From CAVSRC01 sp963730325 (lineage in GTDB: Bacteria; Pseudomonadota; Alphaproteobacteria; Rhizobiales; Kaistiaceae), in assembly GCA_963730325.1 (NCBI GenBank), contig CAVSRC010000005.1, positions 62,001-126,000 of the forward strand: DNA of 64,000 bases, read 5' to 3'. Positions 8,917 to 18,847 of the stretch are shown piece after piece (the first letter of the stretch is position 1; each line of letters starts with the position of its first letter). The notes under the pieces are model-generated. The model ran no database searches and was not told where the DNA came from. It saw nothing but the letters and a program-made list of their open reading frames with translations. A program made the translations under genes and the position numbers.

Positions 8917-9006
8917 TCAGGCCTTGGTGAAGCACATCGCCGGCGTCACGAAACGGGTGGCCGACTTGGCGGCGGGCTTCACGGAAATGTTGGGCTTCTT
9001 CGTCAT
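8917..9006 (-). CDS. 29-residue candidate precursor peptide
   Basis: A short gene of 29 codons whose product is basic (five Lys, one Arg) at the front and ends in RFVTPAMCFTKA. It begins at an ATG (9006) with a strong ribosome-binding sequence GGAGGAGAT nine bases upstream, which few spurious short frames would have. It contains one Cys, four Thr and two Ser as possible modification sites. It is followed by a hairpin and then by a SagB-type dehydrogenase on the same strand. I do not recognise a named family. The precursor role is inferred from size, translation signal, composition and neighbour. Confidence 0.6.
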   Translation of the reverse strand: MTKKPNISVKPAAKSATRFVTPAMCFTKA

Positions 9007-9093
9007 GGTCGATCTCCTCCATCGGTTGCGGGCTGCATCTCCGCACGCAGATAAGAAACGCTCCAAACCGGATCGGATCAAACGCATCGTCTC

Positions 9094-9154
9094 GCGAAAC
9101 CTTCGCTCCTTGCCGCGTTGAGATGACCACAAGCGCGAAGCCTTCGCGCGAAGG
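9094..9154. promoter_or_regulatory. Repeated palindromic operator-like sites upstream of the peptide gene
   Basis: Two near-identical 13-mers, GCGAAACCTTCGC (9094-9106) and GCGAAGCCTTCGC (9135-9147), lie 41 bases apart, about four helical turns. The second is nested in 8-base arms (GCGCGAAG and CTTCGCGC) and overlaps a perfect 14-base palindrome CCTTCGCGCGAAGG (9141-9154). They occupy the divergent region between the peptide gene and the 73-residue gene at 9217. Binding by a dimeric repressor or activator is inferred; the regulator is unknown. Confidence 0.5.
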
Positions 9155-9216
9155 CGGCCAGGCGCGAGACGGCGAATTGCGCTCTACTCGGCGCCGCTCC
9201 ACAGCGGGAGGGACCG

Positions 9217-9438
9217 ATGCCGACATCCGAGCGCGCAACAAGACAAAACGAACAAGATACGGTCGCCGTCGCGACCGACCTCACGGCGACCGAGGTCGGC
9301 TGCTATGTGCGCGACCTCGCCCATGGCATGCGTCAGTTGACGCAGCGCATCGACCACAAGGAAATCCGCTTCCTCGACTATCTGCTGGCGATTCTGGAGG
9401 AAGAGTCGCGCAAGATCGCCGAACATTCCTACCACTAG
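9217..9438 (+). CDS. Small protein of unknown function (73 aa)
   Basis: A 73-residue soluble, mostly helical protein without a recognisable domain. It has a good ribosome-binding sequence (GGGAGGGA) a few bases before the ATG. The C-terminal half carries alternating charged and hydrophobic residues (EIRFLDYLLAILEEES), compatible with a short amphipathic helix or dimerisation segment. It diverges from the peptide/SagB pair and shares the palindrome-rich region with it, and it faces an XRE-type gene that ends 20 bases away. A link to the peptide system is possible but unproven. Confidence 0.6.
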   Translation: MPTSERATRQNEQDTVAVATDLTATEVGCYVRDLAHGMRQLTQRIDHKEIRFLDYLLAILEEESRKIAEHSYH

Positions 9439-9458
9439 CCGGGCGGGCTGGACGCCGC

Positions 9459-10304
9459 CTACCGCCGCCGACGGACGCGCAGGTTTGGGCGCGCCGTCTT
9501 CGAGGCGAGCAGGTGCACCTGTTCCTCCAGCGCTTCCAGGATCAGCGGATCGAGCGCCGGATCGTCCGACGAGTAGGCGTGCGCGGCGCGCATGGCCTGC
9601 CTCAGCGTCAGGCTGGACGGGCTCACCACCGCGGCAACCGGTGCCGGCCCGCCGGTGGCGTTGATCGATGCGAAGCCGCCCAGCATCGGCCGCGCCCCCG
9701 CAAGCCATCTGAGCACCAGCTGGCTCGGCTCGAACACGCCGCGCGCATTGAGGCCGATGAAGTAGAGCCAGTGCGCGCGCTCGATGACGACGCCGCGATG
9801 GTCGCCGTGGAACTGCCCCCACCATGACTGCCGTCTCTCGGTCAGTCCGGTGACGCGCCGGAAGGTCGTCAGGTTGTCGTCGTTGCGCACGACGATCGTC
9901 GACTGGACGACGCTGCCGCGCTCGCGCAACTGCGAAAAGTGGGCCGTGTAGATCCCCGGCGCGATGGACGGCCGCGAGTCGGAGTAGAGCAGCTTGAGGA
10001 CCGCGCCGACATCCGCGTGCGACCACGGCGGTCGTCTCGGGCTGGTCCCCGTGGCATCGGCCTTGGCGGCGCCGCCGGCGGCGCCCGGAGAGCGCAACAG
10101 CTCCGCCTCCGTTATCTTGAAGTAGCGGCAGATCTTGCGGCGGTTCGCCGCACTGGGAACCGCGCCCCCGGCGAGATACCGGTTGAACTGCTGCCGATTG
10201 ATCTTGGTCCCGCGGCAGACCGCGGCAATGCTCACCTCCCGCTTGCAGAGGCGCGCCAGATTGTGCGCGACATTCGCGGCCGATGTCTCAATGCCTGCTG
10301 CCAT
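9459..10304 (-). CDS. XRE-type helix-turn-helix protein with unknown C-terminal domain
   Basis: The 281-residue product has an N-terminal helix-turn-helix of the Cro/XRE kind: CRGTKINRQQFNRYLAGG then RRKICRYFKI (within about residues 30-65). A globular domain of about 180 residues follows, with the segments HADVGAVLKLLYSD, IYTAHFSQLRERG and VVIERAHWLYFIGLNARGVF. I do not recognise this domain; its position suggests a sensory or oligomerisation role. An ATG at 10304 with GGAG nine bases upstream is preferred over one at 10337. It diverges from a second XRE gene at 10525 across 220 bases that contain shared palindromes. Confidence 0.75.
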   Translation of the reverse strand: MAAGIETSAANVAHNLARLCKREVSIAAVCRGTKINRQQFNRYLAGGAVPSAANRRKICRYFKITEAELLRSPGAAGGAAKADATGTSPRRPPWSHADVGAVLKLLYSDSRPSIAPGIYTAHFSQLRERGSVVQSTIVVRNDDNLTTFRRVTGLTERRQSWWGQFHGDHRGVVIERAHWLYFIGLNARGVFEPSQLVLRWLAGARPMLGGFASINATGGPAPVAAVVSPSSLTLRQAMRAAHAYSSDDPALDPLILEALEEQVHLLASKTARPNLRVRRRR

Positions 10305-10428
10305 TGCCACCCGCTCCGATTGCCATTGTTGCAGCATCGCCCCCTTTTTGCTTCAAATCCTTCTCGTTGACCGTGGAGAAACTAGCCGGTATTCGCTGAT
10401 GCGGCCCGCAATCATTGCTGGTGGATAA

Positions 10429-10513
10429 GTTGTACACCTTGATCGGTCGACAATCGTGGAGCCTGCTATCCTTCGTGTGTAAAGTGGGCCAGGCGACTTT
10501 GGGTTGTACAACC
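10429..10513. promoter_or_regulatory. Palindromic operator pair between divergent XRE genes
   Basis: A perfect 12-base palindrome, GGTTGTACAACC, lies at 10502-10513, just upstream of the XRE gene at 10525. Its core GTTGTACA recurs at 10429-10436, 74 bases away, close to seven helical turns. Such spacing favours two dimers on the same DNA face. Autoregulation by one or both flanking XRE proteins is inferred. Confidence 0.45.
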
Positions 10514-10524
10514 ACGGAAAGACC

Positions 10525-10917
10525 ATGACAAACAAGCAACCTCACCCTATCGACCGCCTTGTCGGAATGCGCGTGCGCCTGTTTCGCACGGCGCAGGGCC
10601 TGTCCCAGTCGCGCCTCGCCGACGACCTCGGCATCACCTTCCAGCAGGTGCAGAAATACGAGAACGGCACCAACCGCATCAGCGCCAGCCGGCTCTTCGA
10701 GATATCGCGCCTGCTCGGCGTGAGCGTGATCGATCTCTATGCGGGAGCGGACGCCGCGACCCTCGGCCCCGTCGATGGAAACGTGGAGGCCTTGCCCACC
10801 GCGCTCGATCACAAGATCATCCGGGCGCTGTCGCGCATCCACGACGACCGCATCAAGCGCAAGGTCCTGGCCTTGATCAACACGCTCGTATCCGGGACGG
10901 AAGACGAAGACCTCTGA
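10525..10917 (+). CDS. XRE-family transcriptional regulator
   Basis: This 130-residue protein is a typical alphaproteobacterial XRE regulator. Its helix-turn-helix (about residues 13-68) contains RLFRTAQGLSQSRLADDLGI and FQQVQKYENGTNRI. A short linker and a C-terminal helix (KIIRALSRIHDDRIKRKVL) follow. A TTG seven codons upstream is open in frame but would start inside the palindrome, so the ATG at 10525 is preferred. The protein resembles small cytosolic regulators widespread in rhizobia whose targets are mostly unknown. An EVE-domain gene begins 6 bases after its stop and may be cotranscribed. Confidence 0.88.
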   Translation: MTNKQPHPIDRLVGMRVRLFRTAQGLSQSRLADDLGITFQQVQKYENGTNRISASRLFEISRLLGVSVIDLYAGADAATLGPVDGNVEALPTALDHKIIRALSRIHDDRIKRKVLALINTLVSGTEDEDL

Positions 10918-10922
10918 TCGCG

Positions 10923-11336
10923 ATGGCCTATTGGTTGTTCAAGTCCGAGCCCGAGACCTGGTCCTGGGCGATGCAGGTGAAGAAGGGCAAGGCCGGCCAG
11001 GAATGGGACGGCGTGCGCAACTTCACCGCCCGCAACAACATGCGCGCCATGAAGACGGGCGATCGCGGCTTCTTCTACCATTCCGGCGACGAGAAGGCGG
11101 TGGTCGGCATCGTCACCGTGGTCAAGGAAGCCCACCCGGATTCGACCGACCGCGAAGGCAAGTGGGACTGCGTCGACATCGCTTCCGTTCAGCCGTTGCC
11201 GAAGCCGGTGACACTGGCCGCCGTCAAGGCCGACAAGGCGCTCGCCGACATGGCGCTGGTCAAGCTCTCCCGCCTCTCCGTCCAGCCGGTCACCGAGGCC
11301 GAGTGGAAGCGGGTGTGCAAGATGGGCGGCCTCTAG
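10923..11336 (+). CDS. EVE domain-containing protein
   Basis: The 137-residue protein consists of a single EVE domain, a PUA-like fold that binds modified bases in DNA or RNA. The N-terminal signature YWLFKSEPETWSW is clear, followed by WDGVRNFTARNNMRAMKTGDRGFFYHS, the aromatic-cage region. Stand-alone EVE proteins of this size are common in alphaproteobacteria. They have been proposed to recognise modified nucleotides, but a specific substrate cannot be read here. Spacing of 6 bases suggests cotranscription with the XRE gene before it. Confidence 0.93.
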   Translation: MAYWLFKSEPETWSWAMQVKKGKAGQEWDGVRNFTARNNMRAMKTGDRGFFYHSGDEKAVVGIVTVVKEAHPDSTDREGKWDCVDIASVQPLPKPVTLAAVKADKALADMALVKLSRLSVQPVTEAEWKRVCKMGGL

Positions 11337-11408
11337 GGCGCTGCTCCGGCGTCACGCCGGGCCGTGCGCCTTCACACGCTGTAAATTTCATCACCGCCCG
11401 GCGAAGGC

Positions 11409-11427
11409 ATTGTCACAGCTTGACAAT
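11409..11427. promoter_or_regulatory. Inverted repeat upstream of acs
   Basis: The arms ATTGTCA and TGACAAT are separated by five bases, about 110 bases before the acs start. The right arm also contains a TTGACA-like -35 element, without a good -10 at the standard distance. It may be an operator or promoter element for acs, but this is weakly supported. Confidence 0.3.
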
Positions 11428-11538
11428 TGTTGCCGGCCGCACGGCGCGCCGCTTCCCGAACCCATCCTGAGGCTTGCATCCCCCCGTCCCCCCGCGCTTA
11501 TAACAGTTCAAGGAAAACGCCTATCGGGAGGGAAGGGC

Positions 11539-13494
<1,956 letters not shown>

Positions 13495-13504
13495 CGGCGG
13501 CGCA

Positions 13505-13531
13505 GAGCGGGCGGTTTTCGGCCGCCCGCTC
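13505..13531. terminator. Hairpin between convergent acs and DUF378 genes
   Basis: Ten-base perfect arms (GAGCGGGCGG and CCGCCCGCTC) enclose the loop TTTTCGG. It sits 10 bases after the acs stop and 14 bases before the convergent gene's stop, so it could end transcripts from both sides. The lack of a long U-run makes it a weak intrinsic terminator. Confidence 0.6.
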
Positions 13532-13545
13532 GCCCCGATACGGGT

Positions 13546-13749
13546 CTAGGACGTCTCGCCCTGCCCTTGCACCAGCGGCCAGATCTGCCACAGGCCGGAC
13601 AGGCCGACGATGATGTAGATGATCTTCAGCAGGATCGGGGAGAAGCCGAAGATCACGGCGACAAGGTTCCAGTCGAACAGACCTATCAGACCCCAGTTGA
13701 TCCCGCCGATGATGATCAGGATCAGCGTGATGAGATTCAACGCTTTCAT
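13546..13749 (-). CDS. DUF378 family small membrane protein
   Basis: The 67-residue protein has two membrane helices: LITLILIIIGGINWGLIGLF near the N-terminus and a second ending in GLSGLWQIW. The motif GGINWGL is characteristic of DUF378 (YuzA-like) proteins, whose function is unknown. The ATG at 13749 is preceded by GGAGGA and gives the usual family length; the in-frame extension to 13848 has no family resemblance. It is convergent with acs and lies 120 bases downstream of the nuclease gene on the same strand. Confidence 0.9.
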   Translation of the reverse strand: MKALNLITLILIIIGGINWGLIGLFDWNLVAVIFGFSPILLKIIYIIVGLSGLWQIWPLVQGQGETS

Positions 13750-13869
13750 GTGCGCTCCTCCGTCGGGTCGCTTCCCTCCCTGAATGGGCGCGGCGCGGGC
13801 TCTGCCGGTCCGCTGATTCGCGCCGGCGCATGGTGAGCCTTTAGGCATTCTGCTGCAAGATTAGGCAGT

Positions 13870-14337
13870 CTACCGATCTGCGCTGGCGAGTCCGCACCAG
13901 TCGCCGCGTTTGCCGCCGGCATAGGGCCGCGCCAGACCGCTCGCCAGCATCGCATCGGCGAGGTTGAGCCCGTCGGGCACCGTGGCGACCTCCGCCTCGA
14001 CCCGGCCGAAATACTTGTCGCCTTCGATATTGGTGAGCCGCACCTGCGGCGTCGTCTCGGCGGCGAGCCTTTCCTTCGCCCGCTCCGCCAGGGCCGTCTC
14101 CCGCCCGCAATGCCCATGCAGCTCGGGCGCATCGATGCCCTTCAGCCGCACGCTGGTGGTCACCGTGAGACCGAGCCAGACCGGCACCTCGACGACCAGC
14201 GTGTCCCCGTCAATCACCCTTTGCACGGTGCCGACGACCGGCCCGGCCAAGCGCTCCCTGGCGCCGGCCGCGCCGCCGCCTGCGGCAAGCGCCAGGGACA
14301 GCAGCACCACGCAGAGAGCCCTGTGAACGCCCGACAT
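13870..14337 (-). CDS. Secreted thermonuclease-family (SNase-like) protein
   Basis: This 155-residue protein has an N-terminal signal peptide (hydrophobic LCVVLLSLALAAGGGAAGA) followed by a staphylococcal-nuclease-like domain. The metal-site strand VIDGDTLVVEVP and the motif VRLKGIDAPELHG are typical of this fold. The usual ERLAAE-type helix with the catalytic Arg/Glu region follows (ERAKERLAAE). The C-terminus contains KRGDWCGLA. It probably acts on nucleic acids in the periplasm. The ATG at 14337 is preferred to one at 14391, because it begins the signal peptide. Confidence 0.85.
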   Translation of the reverse strand: MSGVHRALCVVLLSLALAAGGGAAGARERLAGPVVGTVQRVIDGDTLVVEVPVWLGLTVTTSVRLKGIDAPELHGHCGRETALAERAKERLAAETTPQVRLTNIEGDKYFGRVEAEVATVPDGLNLADAMLASGLARPYAGGKRGDWCGLASADR

Positions 14338-14554
14338 ACGGCGCCTTTCGCGAATCGACAAGGAATATATTCCCAATGCCATAGCGCGCAACGATTGAAG
14401 CAGTCAATGGACTATACCTTGAGTTGCGTCACTGGCGAATGCGCGCGGAACGGGTCGTGCTCTTCCGGCCGCGGCCTCGCGCTCCCTTGCACCGCGCGCG
14501 GCGCCTCCCGACATAGGGCGGACGGAGGGCGACGCGGAGAGCCTCGACAGACCC

Positions 14555-15505
14555 ATGAACACCCTGCGCACCGGCATGCTCCTGGCGGCGCTGACCGCCA
14601 TCTTCATCGGCGTCGGTTTCCTGATCGGCGGTGCCGGCGGCGCCGTCATCGCCTTCGTCGTCGCTGCCGGCATGAACCTCTTTTCCTACTGGAACGCCGA
14701 CAAGCTGGTGCTGTCGATGAACCGCGCCCGCGAGGTCGACGAACGCTCGGCACCGGAGTTCTACGGCCTCGTCCGCGATCTCGCCCGGCGTGCCGGCCTG
14801 CCCATGCCGCGCGTCTATGTCGCCGACAACCCGCAGCCCAACGCCTTTGCCACCGGCCGCAACCCCGAGCACGCCGCCGTCTGCGCCACCACCGGCCTGT
14901 TGCAGATGCTCTCGCGCGACGAGATCGCCGGTGTCATGGCCCATGAGCTCGGCCATGTGCGCAATCGCGACACGCTCACCATGACCATCACCGCGACGCT
15001 CGCCGGCGCCGTCTCCATGCTCGCCAATTTCGGTCTGTTCTTCGGCGGCTTCGGCGGCAACCGCAACAATCCGCTGGGCTTCGTCGGCGTGCTCGTCGCC
15101 GCCCTGGTCGCGCCCGTCGCCGCCATGATCGTTCAGATGGCGATCAGCCGCACACGCGAATATTCCGCCGACCGTGCCGGCGCCGAGATCAGCGGCCGTC
15201 CCGATGCGCTCGCCTCGGCGCTCGCCAAAATCTCCAATGCCGCCAGTCACATTCCCAACGCGGCCGCCGAGCGCAACCCGGCGGCGGCGCATCTGTTCAT
15301 CGTCAATCCGCTGTCCGGCGCACGCATGGACAACCTCTTCTCCACCCACCCGGCGACCGAGAACCGCATCGCCGCGCTGATGGAGATGGCACGGCAGTCC
15401 GGTATCCGCCCCGCGGACCGGCCGACCGCCGGCCCCGCCAGCCGACCCTCGGTTGCAGTTCCCCGTGTCGGCGCCACCGGCCGTGCGAAGGGGCCATGGG
15501 GATAG
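14555..15505 (+). CDS. htpX: Membrane zinc metalloprotease HtpX
   Basis: The 316-residue inner-membrane M48 protease takes part in quality control of membrane proteins alongside FtsH. Two N-terminal helices span about residues 5-45. The zinc site HELGHVRNRD lies at about 130-139, and the third-ligand region EYSADRAGAEI follows two more helices (about 150-200). ATHIPN-like and FSTHPATENRI segments match the family C-terminus. The final 35 residues are Pro/Arg-rich. The ATG at 14555 gives the standard start. It precedes the rsmB-like gene by 41 bases, a common alphaproteobacterial order. Confidence 0.95.
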   Translation: MNTLRTGMLLAALTAIFIGVGFLIGGAGGAVIAFVVAAGMNLFSYWNADKLVLSMNRAREVDERSAPEFYGLVRDLARRAGLPMPRVYVADNPQPNAFATGRNPEHAAVCATTGLLQMLSRDEIAGVMAHELGHVRNRDTLTMTITATLAGAVSMLANFGLFFGGFGGNRNNPLGFVGVLVAALVAPVAAMIVQMAISRTREYSADRAGAEISGRPDALASALAKISNAASHIPNAAAERNPAAAHLFIVNPLSGARMDNLFSTHPATENRIAALMEMARQSGIRPADRPTAGPASRPSVAVPRVGATGRAKGPWG

Positions 15506-15546
15506 GGCTTGTGACCGGCCGGTCCGTGGCTTAACCCATTGACCCG

Positions 15547-16872
15547 ATGAATCAATCGACCAGCCACAATGAGCCGGCGGGCCTTGCCGCCCGTGCCGCC
15601 GCCGCTTCCCTGCTTGCCGGCGTGCTCGACCGGCACCAGCCGCTCGACGCCCTCATCGGCAGCGACCGCGCCTTCGCCGCACTGGAGGAGCGCGATCGCC
15701 GGCTCGCCCGCGCCATCGCCTCCACCGCGCTCCGCCGCCACGGCACCATCTTCGCCCTGTTCGACCGCCTCATCGACCGCAAGCCGCCGCGCTCGCGCAG
15801 CTTCTTTCACACGCTTGAAATCGCCGCGGCGCAAATCCTCTTCATGCAGGTCGCCGACCACGCCGCCGTCTCCCTGGCCATGGACCAGATCGCCGCCGAC
15901 CCCAAGGCGCGCCACCTCAAGGGCCTCGCCAACGCCGTGCTGCGCCGGCTGGCGCGGGAGCGCGATGCGCTGCTTGCTTCCCTCGACCCTTCGGTCGATA
16001 CGCCCGACTGGCTGTGGTCGCGCTGGGTCGCCACCTATGGCGAAGAGACCGCGCGCGCCATTGCTGCGGCCCACCGCAGCGAACCGCCGCTCGATCTCTC
16101 GGTCAAGGACGATGCCGCCGGCTGGGCCGAAAGGCTCGGCGGCAATCTCACCGCCACCGGCTCCGTGCGCCTTGCCGAGGCGCATGCGATCGAGGCGCTT
16201 CCCGGCTATGACGACGGCGCCTGGTGGGTGCAGGACATGGCTGCCGCGCTCCCCGCCCGCCTCCTCGGCGATGTGGCCGGCAAGCGCGTCGCCGACCTCT
16301 GCGCCGCGCCCGGCGGCAAGACCGCGCAGCTTGCCGCCGCCGGCGCCGAGGTCACCGCCATCGATATTTCTGCCAACCGGCTGAAGCGGCTCACCGCCAA
16401 TCTGGCGCGCCTCCATCTCTCCGCCGAGACGGTCACCGCCGACATTCTCGACTGGCAGGCGGCCGCGCCCTTCGATGCCGTGCTCCTCGATGCCCCCTGC
16501 TCGGCCACCGGCACCATCCGCCGCCATCCCGACGTCGCCTGGCTCAAATCGCCGGAAGACGTCGCCGCCCTGGCCGCGGTGCAGGCGCGCATGATCGATC
16601 GCGCCGCGGCCATGCTCCGCCCCGGCGGCACGCTCGTCTGCTGCACCTGCTCGCTCGAACCGGAAGAAGGCGAGGACCACCTGACCCGGGCGGCCGCGCT
16701 GAACGGCCTGACGCTCGCCCCGGTCGCCGCGGCGGAGATCGGCGGCCTCGCGGCGACGATTGCCCCGGCCGGCACGGTCAGGACACTCCCCTGCCACGAT
16801 GCCGGGGGAGATGTTCCGCCAGGCATGGACGGCTTCTTCGTCATGCGGCTGACAAAGGGTGCCAAGGCTTGA
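15547..16872 (+). CDS. RsmB/NOP-family rRNA cytosine-C5 methyltransferase
   Basis: This 441-residue protein combines a NusB-like N-terminal RNA-binding domain (about residues 12-140) with an AdoMet-dependent m5C methyltransferase domain. Motifs seen are ADLCAAPGGKTAQLAAAGAE (AdoMet loop), LDAPCSATGTIRRHPDVAW (motif IV cysteine) and CCTCSLEPEEGEDH (motif VI catalytic cysteine). The layout matches RsmB, which methylates 16S rRNA C967. The specific target is inferred from the family. A heparinase-like gene starts 92 bases downstream, a conserved pairing in rhizobial genomes. Confidence 0.92.
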   Translation: MNQSTSHNEPAGLAARAAAASLLAGVLDRHQPLDALIGSDRAFAALEERDRRLARAIASTALRRHGTIFALFDRLIDRKPPRSRSFFHTLEIAAAQILFMQVADHAAVSLAMDQIAADPKARHLKGLANAVLRRLARERDALLASLDPSVDTPDWLWSRWVATYGEETARAIAAAHRSEPPLDLSVKDDAAGWAERLGGNLTATGSVRLAEAHAIEALPGYDDGAWWVQDMAAALPARLLGDVAGKRVADLCAAPGGKTAQLAAAGAEVTAIDISANRLKRLTANLARLHLSAETVTADILDWQAAAPFDAVLLDAPCSATGTIRRHPDVAWLKSPEDVAALAAVQARMIDRAAAMLRPGGTLVCCTCSLEPEEGEDHLTRAAALNGLTLAPVAAAEIGGLAATIAPAGTVRTLPCHDAGGDVPPGMDGFFVMRLTKGAKA

Positions 16873-16964
16873 TCCGTTTGCCCGCAAGGCCGCAAAAGGG
16901 CGATAGTCCAGCGGCGGCGATTCGGACCGAAGGCCGGCCGGTTTCGAAGGGGAGAAGGACGGAT

Positions 16965-18722
16965 ATGGCGATCGGATCGGCGTCCGGTCAGGGCCGGCAG
17001 ATGCGATTTGCCGCCGGCGCCGTCATCCGTACCGTCGCCCACCGCTTCCACGGCAGCATCTTCTATCGCTGGCGCTACGCCGGAGCGGTGCCGGAGCGCC
17101 TGCTCATCGCCCCCATCGACCTGAGGACCGCCGACCCCACCGTCGCCCTCGACATCTATGCCGGCCGCTGGGTCTTTTTCGGCGAGGGCGTCGATGTCGA
17201 GGGGTTTTCGGTGTTCGACGCCGAGCCGCCCAACGAGGAATGGTCGCACCAGCTCCATTCATTCGGCTGGCTGCGCCATCTGCGCGCCACCGACATGAAC
17301 CTGTCGCGCTCCAATGCGCGCAGCCTCATCGACGAGTGGATCCGCTTTTCAGGACACCACGAACCGGCGGCCTGGGACCCGGACATCATGGCGCAGCGCG
17401 TCAGCGCCTGGCTGTCGCAGACGCCGCTCATCCTCGACGGCTGCGACTATGCCTTCTACCGGCGCTTCCTGCGCTCGCTCACCCGCCAGGTCCGCCACCT
17501 GCGCCGCGTCGCCTATGACGGCGCCCCCGGCCTGCCGCGCCTGCGCGTGATGATCGCGCTCGCCGCCGCCGCGCTCTCCATGTCCGACCAGCCGCGCTTC
17601 CTGCGCCAGGCCTCGCGCCGCCTCGATCTCGAGCTGGTCAACCAGATCCTGCCCGATGGCGGCCATGTCAGCCGCAACCCCGGCGCCATCCTCGCCGCCA
17701 TGATCGACCTCCTGCCGCTGCGCCAGGCCTTTGCCGCGCGCGGCAGCCATCCCTCGCGCATCCTGGTCTCGGCCATCGACCGCATGATGCCGATGCTGCG
17801 TTTCTTCCGTCAGGGCGACGGCAGCTTCGCCCATTTCAACGGCCTCGGCGACACCGCCACCGACCAGCTCGCCACCGTGCTTGCCTATGACGATTCGCGC
17901 GCGGCAACGCCCCCCAGTGCGCCGCGCAGCGGCTATCAGCGCCTCGACGCCGGCACCACCACCGTCATCGTCGATACCGGCCGTCCGCCGCCGATCGAGT
18001 TCTCGACCGTCGCCCATGCCGGCTGCCTGTCCTTCGAGATGAGCGTCGGCCATCAGCGCCTGATCGTGAATTGCGGCGTGCCCTCGCCCAACTCCACCTC
18101 GCTCAAGCGTCTGGCGCGCACCACCGCGGCGCATTCCACCGCCACCGTCAACGACACCTCCTCCTGCCGTTTCCTGACCCGCACCACGATCGGCGACCTG
18201 CTCGGCGAGGCCATCGTCTCCGGTCCCACCCGCGTCGATGTCGACCGCGAAAACGTCCCCGGCGCGACGACGCTCGCCATGCGCCACAATGGCTATGTCG
18301 AGCGCTATCGCATCGTCCACGAGCGCTTTCTCAGCCTGTCCGAGCAGGGCGACCGGCTCGACGGCGTCGATTCCTTCGTCTCGCCCACCGGCAAGCCCGT
18401 CGGGCGCGGCGGCAAGGACACCTACGCCATCCGCTTCCACCTTCACGCCAATGTCCGCACGACCCCGCTCGACCATGCCGTCCTGCTCGAACTGCCCAAT
18501 GGCGAGCGCTGGGAATTCGAGGCCGATGCCGGCGAGCTGGTGGTCGAGGAGAGCATCCTGATGTCGGACACGCGCGGCAACCGGCAGACCGACCAGCTGG
18601 TCATCTATGGCCGCATCCAGCGCGATCCGGTGGTGAACTGGCGGCTGCACCGCACCGGCTCCGGCCGGCAGCGCCAGCGGCTCATCGCCCCGCCGCGCCG
18701 CACCCGCGACGACCGGGCCTGA
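16965..18722 (+). CDS. Heparinase II/III family protein
   Basis: The 585-residue protein has the two-part layout of heparinase II/III-like proteins: an alpha-helical N-terminal toroid (about residues 60-330) and a beta-sheet C-terminal domain (about 340-570). Segments WIRFSGHHEPAAWDPDIMAQR and HFNGLGDT are typical of the uncharacterised group found beside rsmB and purH in alphaproteobacteria. A polysaccharide-lyase role in envelope or cell-wall glycan turnover is inferred, and the substrate is unknown. The ATG at 16965 follows GGGGAGAAGGA. There is no signal peptide I would trust. Confidence 0.85.
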   Translation: MAIGSASGQGRQMRFAAGAVIRTVAHRFHGSIFYRWRYAGAVPERLLIAPIDLRTADPTVALDIYAGRWVFFGEGVDVEGFSVFDAEPPNEEWSHQLHSFGWLRHLRATDMNLSRSNARSLIDEWIRFSGHHEPAAWDPDIMAQRVSAWLSQTPLILDGCDYAFYRRFLRSLTRQVRHLRRVAYDGAPGLPRLRVMIALAAAALSMSDQPRFLRQASRRLDLELVNQILPDGGHVSRNPGAILAAMIDLLPLRQAFAARGSHPSRILVSAIDRMMPMLRFFRQGDGSFAHFNGLGDTATDQLATVLAYDDSRAATPPSAPRSGYQRLDAGTTTVIVDTGRPPPIEFSTVAHAGCLSFEMSVGHQRLIVNCGVPSPNSTSLKRLARTTAAHSTATVNDTSSCRFLTRTTIGDLLGEAIVSGPTRVDVDRENVPGATTLAMRHNGYVERYRIVHERFLSLSEQGDRLDGVDSFVSPTGKPVGRGGKDTYAIRFHLHANVRTTPLDHAVLLELPNGERWEFEADAGELVVEESILMSDTRGNRQTDQLVIYGRIQRDPVVNWRLHRTGSGRQRQRLIAPPRRTRDDRA

Positions 18723-18847
18723 GCGACATTCGCTTTTCCCCACGGGAGCCAATTCGCGGCCGCCCGCGACCTCTGGGCGATTTGTCCGCGCGCCAATCCG
18801 TGATATGCGGCCCCCGCATATTCCCCCGCGCAGACAGACGACCCACC

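Noticed and set aside
8855..9241. N-terminal extension of the SagB-type dehydrogenase
   Set aside because: It would cover the 29-codon peptide gene and the hairpin, and its sequence resembles no dehydrogenase domain.
11409..11505. Standard sigma-70 promoter before acs
   Set aside because: TTGACA at 11420 lacks a -10 at 16-18 bases, and the TATAAC near 11500 has no -35. No reliable promoter could be assigned.
16224..16964. Upstream extension of the heparinase-like gene
   Set aside because: This part is in another frame of the rsmB-like gene and is rich in Arg/Pro. The ATG at 16965 with GGGGAGAAGGA is the real start.
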